64,000 bases of DNA from Antrihabitans cavernicola (GTDB taxonomy: Bacteria > Actinomycetota > Actinomycetes > Mycobacteriales > Mycobacteriaceae), in the NCBI RefSeq assembly GCF_008297975.1, contig NZ_VLNY01000003.1:124001-188000 (forward strand), written 5' to 3'. Positions 20,353-27,668 of this stretch are shown piece after piece (the stretch's first letter is position 1; every line of letters begins with the position of its first letter). The notes beneath the pieces are model-generated. The model saw only the letters and a program-made list of their open reading frames with translations. It had not been told where the DNA came from and ran no database searches. The translations under genes and the position numbers were made by a program.

Positions 20353-21963
20353 TCAAGCCCGCGCATCAGAGGGTGTTGTTGGTGGGTCACCGACTGGGTC
20401 TTTCCAGTCATCGGGCGGCTCGATCTTCGCTTCGAGGCCGGTGTGTTCACGCAGCAGGTACAGGAGGTTCGCGCCATCGAGTAATTCGATCGGTTTGTTC
20501 TCGGCGAACGTGAAAGAGGCTTGCCCGTATCCGCTCGTGGTTACCAGGATTCCCTTGGAGGCCCCTTCGTTCTGCAGCGTCCCGTAGAGGTCTCTGACCG
20601 CAGAGACACCCACCGTGTTTTTGTAGCGCTTGGCCTGGATGACCACCTTTCCGCCGAAGATGGGGCGGGGGTCGTAAGCAACGCAGTCCACGCCGCCGTC
20701 GCGCGAGGCTTGGGTTTGTCGTGATTCCAGGCCCATCTTGGAGAACAGGTTCTGGATTAGTACTTCGAACTCGTTGGGCGAGAGCTCCATCAAGTTGGGT
20801 CTTTGATCGACGATCGACAGCGCATCGGACTCTGCGACGAAGCGGGGGTCGACCATGTCGAACTCAAGCACGGGTCGGACCGGAACGAGTTCGGCCGGAC
20901 TTTTGGACACTCCCGCCGAGAGATGTTTGAGGCAGGCGAGAGGATCAACCTGCGACAGGTTCAACTCGTTGAAGGTCTCGCGGGTGCTGCGGACGCTGAT
21001 CAGGCAGGGAGTGATGTGCTGCCCAGTGCTGGGGTTCACGGTGTGGAGTACTCCGTTGAACACGACGACATCGAGGTGTCGTCCGCGGTCGGCTTCGAAG
21101 AGTTCGTGCAGGGTTCGAAGCGTGACTTGGGCGATCACCGGTGCGTAGGGAGACTTTATCTGCGCTGCTGGTCGCGCTGTCTGGGTGATGTTGTCATTGG
21201 TTTTGACGTACTTGTGGGCCTTGGCGGCCGGGACGATCGTGGCCGCAGGCAGGTTGTATTCGATGACGATCTGTCGTGATTCTGGGACGTAGGCCAGCCG
21301 ATAGATGCGGTCGAATCCCACGGGATAGTTCGATGCCTGTAGAACGAGATCGAAATAGCCGACGACTGCGGCAGGCTCGCCTGCGGTGAAGGCAGATTCG
21401 AACGCGTCCACCTCAGAGTGCTGCTCTGCCATCTTCTTCTGGGCGGCAACATACGCCGCCTTGTGCGCGAGCTGTTGATGGTGCAGTTCGGTGAGTCGGA
21501 CGTGTTCGGCGTGCGTGCGTGCGTCGATGGCCTCCTCATAGGCGAGTCGACCGCTTTCGCAGGCAAGTTCGTATTTGGCCTTGCCGAACATCTTCGCCAT
21601 CCCGGTGAGTGGGGGTGGCGTGAAGTGTTCGGGACTCGGTGTCGGGGTGGGGTTTTCGAGGTGTTCGTAGTTCCAGTTCGGCATTGCGAGAGGTTGTTTC
21701 AGCTTTGCGAAGTCGAGATAGTCATCTACGTTGAGTGTGTCCTGTAACAGTTGTTGCAGAGCCTGCACTGTGGTGTCGAGGTCAAAGTTCATTGCCTCGA
21801 CTTCCGCGAGGCGACTGTCGACGTAAAGGCGTTTACGATCCCGATCATCGGCGATCTGCGCCCGCCGCTGCGCCGCTTGTACGCGTAGTTGAGCAGCCTG
21901 GGCTCTGGCGGTCTCGCGCTTAGCCTGCGCGACCGCGGCACTATATGACTGTTGCCGCGCCAT
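20353..21963 (-). CDS. Mrr-type restriction endonuclease with long coiled-coil N-terminus
   Basis: The 536-residue protein begins with about 70 residues of Ala/Gln/Arg-rich coiled coil and has a central region of unknown fold, and a C-terminal Mrr catalytic domain: ELSPNEFEVLIQNLFSKMGL, then DGGVDCVAYD with the metal-binding Asp, and VVIQAKRYKN supplying the QxK residues, followed by AVRDLYGTLQNEGASKGILVTT. Mrr enzymes cut methylated foreign DNA. No methylase accompanies it. Codon use is visibly less GC-rich than its neighbours, and it sits between core genes beside a gene remnant, so it was probably acquired. Confidence 0.82.
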   Translation of the reverse strand: MARQQSYSAAVAQAKRETARAQAAQLRVQAAQRRAQIADDRDRKRLYVDSRLAEVEAMNFDLDTTVQALQQLLQDTLNVDDYLDFAKLKQPLAMPNWNYEHLENPTPTPSPEHFTPPPLTGMAKMFGKAKYELACESGRLAYEEAIDARTHAEHVRLTELHHQQLAHKAAYVAAQKKMAEQHSEVDAFESAFTAGEPAAVVGYFDLVLQASNYPVGFDRIYRLAYVPESRQIVIEYNLPAATIVPAAKAHKYVKTNDNITQTARPAAQIKSPYAPVIAQVTLRTLHELFEADRGRHLDVVVFNGVLHTVNPSTGQHITPCLISVRSTRETFNELNLSQVDPLACLKHLSAGVSKSPAELVPVRPVLEFDMVDPRFVAESDALSIVDQRPNLMELSPNEFEVLIQNLFSKMGLESRQTQASRDGGVDCVAYDPRPIFGGKVVIQAKRYKNTVGVSAVRDLYGTLQNEGASKGILVTTSGYGQASFTFAENKPIELLDGANLLYLLREHTGLEAKIEPPDDWKDPVGDPPTTPSDARA

Positions 21964-22175
21964 CGATTAGATCCCCTTCGTTAGATCGCTGCATGCAGCC
22001 TGCCATGCATCAGGGGCGGCCGATCGACTTAACGTCATGAATTGCCCCGTCCTGATTGTCGATCGTTATCCGATGATGTTGCGGGGGAGTGGAGTGGGCG
22101 CGACGCGCCAACATGAGCCCATCAGTGTCGCGCGGCGCACGTCAATGCGTGCACGCGACTGCCGCGAAGTAGAGG

Positions 22176-22457
22176 TCAGGAAAAGGTGCCCATCACCGGC
22201 GTCCACTCGTTGACTCGGACGTTCTCGATCAGCCCGGCCTTGGCGAACGGGTCTTCGGAAAGGCGGGCGGCAACGGCGTCGGTGTCGGCTGCCTCGACAA
22301 TGATCAGCGCGCCGGAGCCGTCCGGGTAGGGGCCCGACGACCGGACCACACCCTGCTCGACCAGCCCGCCGAGCCACGCTCGGTGTGCCGGTCGGTGAGC
22401 GTCGCGGTCAGTCGATGTTGCGGGGTCGTAGGAGTATTCGACGGCGAACAGTGCCAC
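22176..22457 (-). CDS. YciI-family protein
   Basis: The 93-residue protein has the ferredoxin-like YciI pattern: LFAVEYSYDPATSTDRDAHR, HRAWLGGLVEQGVVRSSGPY with the conserved His/Asp-type pair, GSGALIIVEAADTDAVAARL and DPFAKAGLIENVRVNEW. Such proteins are possible dehydratases or thioesterase-like enzymes, with no agreed reaction. The GTG at 22457 follows an AGAGAG stretch. It lies 17 bases after the argA stop and is probably cotranscribed with it. Confidence 0.82.
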   Translation of the reverse strand: MALFAVEYSYDPATSTDRDAHRPAHRAWLGGLVEQGVVRSSGPYPDGSGALIIVEAADTDAVAARLSEDPFAKAGLIENVRVNEWTPVMGTFS

Positions 22458-22474
22458 GTGATCTCTCTTTTCGG

Positions 22475-23011
22475 TCAGTCGTCGGACGGGATCGTGAGAA
22501 GCATGCGGGTGTTGCCGAGGGTGTTCGGCTTCACGTAACTCAGGTCGAGGAACTCGGCGACGCCGGTGTCGTAGGAGCGGCACATCTCGGCGTACACCTC
22601 GGAGGTGACCGGTGTTCCGGCGATCTCGGCAAACCCGTGCTTGGCGAAGAAGTCCACCTCGAAGGTCAGCACGAAGACGCGTCGCAACTCCAGTTCGACG
22701 GCGACGTCGATCAGGCGCGACGTGATCAGATGGCCCACACCTCGACCCTTGACCTTGGGGTCGACGGCGACGGTGCGCACCTCTCCGAGGTCTGCCCACA
22801 GCACATGCAGTGCGCCGCAACCGATCACCTCGCCGTCCGATTCGGCAACCCAGAATTCCTGGACCGACTCGTAGAGGTTGACGAGGTTCTTCTCCAGCAG
22901 GATCTGGCCGGAGTAGATGTCGACCAATCGCTTGATCTCCGGAACGTCGGAGGTACGTGCCCGCCGAACGACGAGCGGGTCGTCCGCGGGGCGCGGCGGC
23001 CGAGTTGTCAT
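22475..23011 (-). CDS. argA: Amino-acid N-acetyltransferase ArgA (Rv2747-type)
   Basis: The 178-residue GNAT protein shows VVRRARTSDVPEIKRLVDIY, the acetyl-CoA loop VKGRGVGHLITSRLIDVAVE preceded by RTVAVDPK, and FEVDFFAKHGFAEI. Size and motifs match the short actinobacterial L-glutamate/glutamine acetyltransferase that starts arginine synthesis, and its place between ftsK and pgsA is that of Rv2747. Assignment depends on this synteny, since GNAT sequence alone does not fix the substrate. Confidence 0.82.
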   Translation of the reverse strand: MTTRPPRPADDPLVVRRARTSDVPEIKRLVDIYSGQILLEKNLVNLYESVQEFWVAESDGEVIGCGALHVLWADLGEVRTVAVDPKVKGRGVGHLITSRLIDVAVELELRRVFVLTFEVDFFAKHGFAEIAGTPVTSEVYAEMCRSYDTGVAEFLDLSYVKPNTLGNTRMLLTIPSDD

Positions 23012-23018
23012 GTGGTGC

Positions 23019-23024
23019 ACAGTA
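23019..23024 (-). promoter_or_regulatory. -10 element of argA
   Basis: TACTGT on the minus strand lies seven bases before ATG 23011; no Shine-Dalgarno sequence is present. Confidence 0.45.
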
Positions 23025-23148
23025 GTCACTGCAGCTACCGATAGTGTTGGGGCGTGCCGGTCCGCCACTACAACCCACGCTGCGACAGCGCCGGAAAATG
23101 CGCGTGCCGTCGCGGTGTCTGCAGGCGCCACGTCGCCGGGGCGGTGGG

Positions 23149-23817
23149 GTGAGCGCGCAACGTGAAGAACTCGATGACGACGCGTGGAACGACGGCTCCG
23201 CCGTGCGCGACGAAGCGTCGGTACCGGTAGTGACGCATCCGACTGCGGTGCCGCCGGTACCGCTCCTCAACATCGCCAATGTCTTGACGGTCGTCCGCAT
23301 CTTCCTGGTTCCCGTGTTTCTGTGGGCGTTGTTCGTCGAGGGCGGCCACACGACGCTGTGGCGGGTAGTGGCGACTTTGGTGTTCGTGATTGCGGCCGTC
23401 ACCGATCGCGTCGATGGGCAACTTGCCCGCAAATACGGATTGGTGACCGATTTCGGCAAGCTTGCCGATCCGATCGCTGACAAGGCGTTGATCGGCGCCG
23501 CGCTGATCGGGTTGTCGGCACTCGGCGACCTGAGCTGGTGGGTCACCGCGGTGATCGCCATCCGCGAACTGGGCATCACCGGACTGCGGTTCGCTGTGCT
23601 GCGGCACCGGGTGATCCCGGCGAGTCGTGGCGGCAAACTCAAGACGCTGGTCCAGTCGTTGGCGATCGTGTTGTATCTCGCCCCGCTGCCTGCCGGCATC
23701 CACTGGTTCAGCGCGACGATCATGGGTATCGCGGTGGCGCTGACCGTGATCACCGGCCTCGACTACGTTTTCCAGGCCTTCCGGGTTCGCAAACATGCAC
23801 ATCCACAGCACTCCTGA
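23149..23817 (+). CDS. pgsA: CDP-alcohol phosphatidyltransferase, phosphatidylglycerophosphate synthase type
   Basis: The 222-residue membrane protein has an N-terminal soluble tail of about 40 residues, then NIANVLTVVRIFLVPVFLWA and the catalytic motif DRVDGQLARKYGLVTDFG followed by KLADPIADK, matching D-x2-DG-x2-AR-x8-G-x3-D-x3-D. Such enzymes transfer a phosphatidyl group from CDP-diacylglycerol to glycerol 3-phosphate. Its location (argA, pgsA, clgR) equals that of Rv2746c pgsA3. Sequence upstream of GTG 23149 is open but poorly protein-like. Confidence 0.88.
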   Translation: MSAQREELDDDAWNDGSAVRDEASVPVVTHPTAVPPVPLLNIANVLTVVRIFLVPVFLWALFVEGGHTTLWRVVATLVFVIAAVTDRVDGQLARKYGLVTDFGKLADPIADKALIGAALIGLSALGDLSWWVTAVIAIRELGITGLRFAVLRHRVIPASRGGKLKTLVQSLAIVLYLAPLPAGIHWFSATIMGIAVALTVITGLDYVFQAFRVRKHAHPQHS

Positions 23818-23822
23818 CGTCG

Positions 23823-24326
23823 ATGGCACCTGATCCGCTGACGTCGGTCGTTCCCGCCGCCGACCTGGTCGCTGCACTGTCGGCCGCCGGACAGACGATA
23901 GCCACGGCGGAATCGCTGACTGCCGGGCTGCTCAGCGCCGCCATCGCGGGAGTTCCCGGTGCCAGTTCGGTGCTCCGCGGGGGACTGGTGCTCTACGCCA
24001 CCGATCTGAAGAGTTCGCTCGGCGGCGTCGATGCGACTGTGCTCGCGTCCGACGGACCTGTCGCCGCGAATACGGCAGAACAGCTCGCGATCGGCGCTCT
24101 CGCGCGCTGTAGAGCCGATTGGGGTGTCGGCCTCACCGGTGTTGCTGGACCCGACAAGCAGGATGGACACGACGTCGGCACTGTGTTTCTCGCGATCGCC
24201 GGACCCGAGGGCACCGAGGTGGTGCGGCTGCAATTGGCGGGCAATAGATGGGAAATTCGCTTGGGCGCGGTATCGGCGGCGGTGTCGGAGTTGGTTCGGC
24301 GCGTTCGTGGCGGGGTATCGCGATAG
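23823..24326 (+). CDS. CinA C-terminal-like nicotinamide-nucleotide amidase (PncC)
   Basis: The 167-residue protein consists only of the CinA C-terminal domain: [20 protein letters not shown] with the catalytic Ser, [20 protein letters not shown], and [20 protein letters not shown] with TVFLAIA. The enzyme deamidates nicotinamide mononucleotide in pyridine nucleotide recycling. It starts five bases after the pgsA stop and is cotranscribed with it. Confidence 0.88.
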   Translation: MAPDPLTSVVPAADLVAALSAAGQTIATAESLTAGLLSAAIAGVPGASSVLRGGLVLYATDLKSSLGGVDATVLASDGPVAANTAEQLAIGALARCRADWGVGLTGVAGPDKQDGHDVGTVFLAIAGPEGTEVVRLQLAGNRWEIRLGAVSAAVSELVRRVRGGVSR

Positions 24327-24331
24327 GGTCG

Positions 24332-24358
24332 GGAACCAATCGGGGCGGCACGCGCGTT
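24332..24358 (+). promoter_or_regulatory. SigE-like ECF promoter of the clgR operon
   Basis: GGAAC at 24332-24336 and GTT at 24356-24358 are separated by 19 bases, the spacing and sequences of mycobacterial SigE-type promoters. In M. tuberculosis the clgR-psp operon is SigE-dependent, which supports the assignment. Confidence 0.55.
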
Positions 24359-24394
24359 GAACTTACGAACAACTTTTTTCCACTTCGCGGCGTC

Positions 24395-24438
24395 GGCGCC
24401 GTATCGGTTTCGAGAAGGCGCCGTATGCGTTCGGAGAA
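24395..24438 (+). repeat. Tandem 22-bp duplication before clgR
   Basis: The units 24395-24416 and 24417-24438 share 18 of 22 positions, including an identical first ten bases, GGCGCCGTAT. The 22-bp period is two helical turns. It lies in the leader between the SigE-like promoter and the clgR ribosome binding site, a reasonable place for autoregulatory binding. Confidence 0.6.
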
Positions 24439-24472
24439 CGAGCAACCCGAATCACGTATCAGGAGGATCGAG

Positions 24473-24817
24473 ATGACGCTGTTATTGCGAGAGGCAATCG
24501 GTGACAGCCTGCGTCGTACCCGGGTTTCACAGAGCCGGACACTGCGCGAAGTCTCCAATTCGGCACGAGTGAGCCTCGGCTACCTGTCCGAGGTAGAGCG
24601 TGGACGCAAAGAAGCGTCGAGTGAGCTGCTCGCCGCCATCTGCTCCGCGCTCGAAGTTCCGCTGCACGACGTGCTGACCGACGTGAGCGAATCCATGGCC
24701 GATGCACTGCGGGCGTCGACGGTTTCCGCAGACCGCGAGCCCGCCGCGACCAGGATCGCGGGCGAAACCAGGATCGTCATACCTGCGCCGAAGGCCCGCG
24801 CGCTCGCCGCGGCGTGA
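24473..24817 (+). CDS. clgR: Transcriptional regulator ClgR
   Basis: ClgR activates clp protease genes and the psp envelope-stress operon. The 114-residue protein has a Cro/CI-type helix-turn-helix ([20 protein letters not shown] through [17 protein letters not shown]) and a basic/alanine-rich tail ending ARALAAA. ATG 24473 follows AGGAGG at ideal spacing; in-frame sequence before it is leader. The LAAA end resembles an ssrA-type degron, and ClgR is a known Clp substrate. pspA and pspM follow. Confidence 0.92.
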   Translation: MTLLLREAIGDSLRRTRVSQSRTLREVSNSARVSLGYLSEVERGRKEASSELLAAICSALEVPLHDVLTDVSESMADALRASTVSADREPAATRIAGETRIVIPAPKARALAAA

Positions 24818-24978
24818 TCGTGACGGGCACTTTCGCGGAGGAGTTGTCCTCCCGGCTGTGCTCGAGCGCAGAAACGGATAGATTCTTTCAGTGAAGGGCA
24901 GAACCATGTTCCGGTGCGTGACGGTCACGTATCGGGTCGCGTTGAGCGCGGCGCAGCAGATGGAGGCGGGATCAACCG

Positions 24979-25782
24979 ATGGCTAATCCGTTCGTCAAGG
25001 CCTGGAAGTACTTGTTGGCCCTCTTCGATTCCAAGATCGAAGAGCACGCCGACCCCAAGGTCCAGATTCAGCAGGCGATCGAAGACGCACAGCGGCAGCA
25101 TCAGGCGCTCTCGCAGCAGGCGGCCTCGGTCATCGGTAACCAGCGTCAGCTGGAGATGAAGCTGAACCGTCAACTCGACGAGGTCGAGAAGCTCAATGCC
25201 AATGCGCGCCAGGCCGTCACGCTCGCCGATCAGGCCAACCAGGCAGGCGATCAGGAGAAGGCGGTGCAGTACACCAACGCTGCCGAGGCATTCGCCGCCC
25301 AGCTGGTGACGGCCGAGCAGGGCGTCGAAGACCTCAAGGTTCTGCACGACCAGTCGCTACAGGCTGCCGCACAGGCGAAGAAGGCTGTCGAGCAGAACGC
25401 CATGGCATTGCAGTCGAAGGTGGCCGAGCGCACCAAGCTGCTCAGCCAGCTCGAGCAGGCGAAGATGCAGGAGAAGGTCAGCGAGTCGCTGCGGTCGATG
25501 GACAGCACGCTGTCCACCCCCGGCAACACGCCGAGCTTGGACGCGGTGCGCGACAAGATCGAGCGTCGCTACGCGGACGCCCTCGGCTCGGCGGAGCTTG
25601 CGCAGAACACCGTGCAGGGTCGCATGATGGAAGTTCAGCAGGCCAGCGTGCAGATGGCAGGCCACAGCAGGCTCGAGCAGATTCGTGCCTCGATGCAGGG
25701 TGGCGCGTTGCCGTCCGGTGGCGCTGCCGCTCCCGCCGCGGCTCCGCATACTCCGGCCGGACAGGGCGAGGCCACCCAGTAA
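24979..25782 (+). CDS. pspA: PspA/IM30-family envelope stress protein (35-kDa type)
   Basis: The 267-residue protein is almost all coiled coil, beginning [20 protein letters not shown], an amphipathic membrane-binding helix, then [20 protein letters not shown] and long Gln/Ala/Glu helices, ending in an Ala/Pro-rich tail. PspA proteins polymerise on stressed membrane and remodel it. It sits 161 bases after clgR, with a 6-bp hairpin at 24837-24852 between them, and 18 bases before pspM. Order and sequence equal Rv2745c-Rv2743c. Confidence 0.93.
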   Translation: MANPFVKAWKYLLALFDSKIEEHADPKVQIQQAIEDAQRQHQALSQQAASVIGNQRQLEMKLNRQLDEVEKLNANARQAVTLADQANQAGDQEKAVQYTNAAEAFAAQLVTAEQGVEDLKVLHDQSLQAAAQAKKAVEQNAMALQSKVAERTKLLSQLEQAKMQEKVSESLRSMDSTLSTPGNTPSLDAVRDKIERRYADALGSAELAQNTVQGRMMEVQQASVQMAGHSRLEQIRASMQGGALPSGGAAAPAAAPHTPAGQGEATQ

Positions 25783-25800
25783 CACTGGGTCGGTTACACG

Positions 25801-26628
25801 ATGCTGCGCGAGGTAGGCGAGTCGATGCTCGTCGCGGTTGCGCATTGGGCGCAACCGCGCGAGCGCGAACTTCGTAAGAGGCGTCGCGCCCGCAGGCGCA
25901 GCATCCGATACAGCGCGGCGACGGGCGTCACCGCCGTCGGCACCGCCGGGCTCGTTGCCGTCGCGGCGCCGGTGTGGGCCATCGTCGCGACCGGCGGTGG
26001 TGCGGCTGTGCTGGTTGTGCCTGCCGCTCTCGCAATTCGCAAGTACCGCAGACTGCGCTCGAAGCCCCTGCCCGAACCTGTTGCTCGCAAACGTGCTGTG
26101 CCCCCGCTGCTGTCGTCAGCGCGGGCGCCGATGCTTCGCCTGGTCCGTGCCGAGCGCAGCCTGCACGAGCTACTCGCCGTGATCGCGCGGTCGTCACCGG
26201 TCCCGGACGACGAACTCGCCGAGACCGACGAAACTGCCCGGTCCGCGGCGGCTGCCCTGCACGCGTTGGCGGCAGACATCGTCGCGATGGAACGGGCCGG
26301 TCGTTCGGCGGGCGCAGTCGCCGCTGATCTCGATGCCGCTGTCGCTGCTGCGGTCGCGCAGTTGGAATCCGGTGTTTCGGAATACGAAGAGTTGTTGGCC
26401 GCTGCCGCGCGGATGACGGTGCCGGTGGCTGCGGCGCCCAGATCTGCCATCGAGGCCGCGAGCATGGAGATGCGCTACGCGGCAGATCGACTGGACGGCT
26501 GGGCCGAGGGCCTCGCAGAGCTCGCCGGTCCACCCTTGCCTAGTCCTCTGCCTGTCACGCCGAGGGTGCCTGCTCCGGGTAAGCGTGCGTCGGGTTCGGG
26601 GTCCGAGCTGGTCGCGGACTCAGGGTAG
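25801..26628 (+). CDS. pspM: PspM-like membrane partner of PspA
   Basis: The 275-residue protein has a very basic segment (ERELRKRRRARRRSIRYSAA), two adjacent membrane helices (about residues 39-80), and a helical Ala/Glu-rich cytoplasmic domain with a Pro-rich end. Its place directly after pspA is that of Rv2743c (PspM), which anchors PspA to the membrane in mycobacteria. No PspN-type gene follows; a different small membrane protein does. Identification is mainly by position and topology. Confidence 0.72.
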   Translation: MLREVGESMLVAVAHWAQPRERELRKRRRARRRSIRYSAATGVTAVGTAGLVAVAAPVWAIVATGGGAAVLVVPAALAIRKYRRLRSKPLPEPVARKRAVPPLLSSARAPMLRLVRAERSLHELLAVIARSSPVPDDELAETDETARSAAAALHALAADIVAMERAGRSAGAVAADLDAAVAAAVAQLESGVSEYEELLAAAARMTVPVAAAPRSAIEAASMEMRYAADRLDGWAEGLAELAGPPLPSPLPVTPRVPAPGKRASGSGSELVADSG

Positions 26629-26750
26629 TCCCTGATCTTTCCCTGATCTTGGGCTTGACCTGGTGCTTTACGTTGATTCCTCTGACAACATCGGTGTTAC
26701 CGGATCCCAAAGGGTTGGCGATTCGAATCGAGCAAGCGGAGGCAGAAACA

Positions 26751-26927
26751 GTGTTCTGGAAAATCGTAGGAATCGTCGCCCTCATCTGGATCGCACTGGC
26801 GCTCGTCGGTGCGCTGATCAAGGGCCTGTTCTGGATCCTCGTCGTCAGCGCCGTTGTCTTCGGGCTCTACATGCTCTTCAAGGCAATATCGGGTTCCGAC
26901 AAAAAGGATCTGACGCACATCTCGTAA
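26751..26927 (+). CDS. Small two-helix membrane protein
   Basis: The 58-residue protein, VFWKIVGIVALIWIALALVG onward, has two hydrophobic segments and a short polar tail ending DKKDLTHIS. GGAGG at 26738-26742 is eight bases before the GTG. It follows pspM by 122 bases, so it could be a further part of the envelope-stress operon or an independent gene. I know no function for it. Confidence 0.65.
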   Translation: MFWKIVGIVALIWIALALVGALIKGLFWILVVSAVVFGLYMLFKAISGSDKKDLTHIS

Positions 26928-26930
26928 CGG

Positions 26931-27668
26931 GTGGATGCTGGTGCGATGGGCATGGAACCGTTACCTGAGCAGTGGCAGCGCGGCCTGGTGATCGCTGCGC
27001 ATCCTGACGACATCGAGTACGGCACCGCCGCAGTGGTTGCCCGGTGGACCGAGCAGGGCAAAGACATCAGGTACGTGCTCGCCACCAGCGGCGAAGCCGG
27101 CATCGCAGGTCTCGATCCTGCGGAATCCGGTCCGCTGCGACAGCAAGAAGAAATCCGATCGGCGCACGTCGTCGGGGTCACCGAGGTGGAATTCCTCGGC
27201 CACCCCGACGGCGTCGTCGTATCCGGGCCTGCGTTGCGCCGCGATCTCGCAGCCGCGATCCGTCGACACCGACCGGACATGGTTGTCACGATGCATCACG
27301 GATTGACTTGGGGGCCAGGCCTTCTCAACAGCGCCGACCATCGCGCACTGGGAATATCGGCTCTCGACGCGGTATCGGACGCCGGGAACGAATGGATCTT
27401 CCCCGAGTTGCGCGAGGAAGGACTCGAACCGTGGACGTCCCGTTGGGCAGCGATAGCCAACCCGACGCCGTCGCATGCGGTCGATGTCACGGCGACGTTC
27501 GAACGCGGAGTCGCGTCGCTGTCCGAACACAAGCGCTATCTGGAGGCGCTCGATTCGACCCCCGTCGAGGAACACGCCCGCCGGGTCCTCGACATGGTGG
27601 CGGGGCCGATCGACGGATTCGACGCGGCTCACGCCGTGGGCTTCGAGCTGTTCACCTTTCGGGGCTGA
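26931..27668 (+). CDS. PIG-L family (LmbE-like) zinc deacetylase
   Basis: The 245-residue protein has the zinc motif IAAHPDDIEYGTAAV (HPDD) near the N-terminus, FLGHPDGVV, and a downstream metal His in NSADHRALGISALDA. Relatives deacetylate N-acetylglucosamine compounds such as mycothiol precursors; the substrate here is not known. GTG 26931 starts three bases after the preceding stop; ATG 26946 and ATG 26952 are alternatives. The last 17 bases overlap the converging MMPL gene. Confidence 0.85.
   Translation: MDAGAMGMEPLPEQWQRGLVIAAHPDDIEYGTAAVVARWTEQGKDIRYVLATSGEAGIAGLDPAESGPLRQQEEIRSAHVVGVTEVEFLGHPDGVVVSGPALRRDLAAAIRRHRPDMVVTMHHGLTWGPGLLNSADHRALGISALDAVSDAGNEWIFPELREEGLEPWTSRWAAIANPTPSHAVDVTATFERGVASLSEHKRYLEALDSTPVEEHARRVLDMVAGPIDGFDAAHAVGFELFTFRG

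Noticed and set aside
27652-27668. Overlap of PIG-L and MMPL gene ends as a possible fusion
   Set aside because: The genes converge on opposite strands; this is only a 17-base tail overlap, as also seen at 6300-6310 and 54486-54499.
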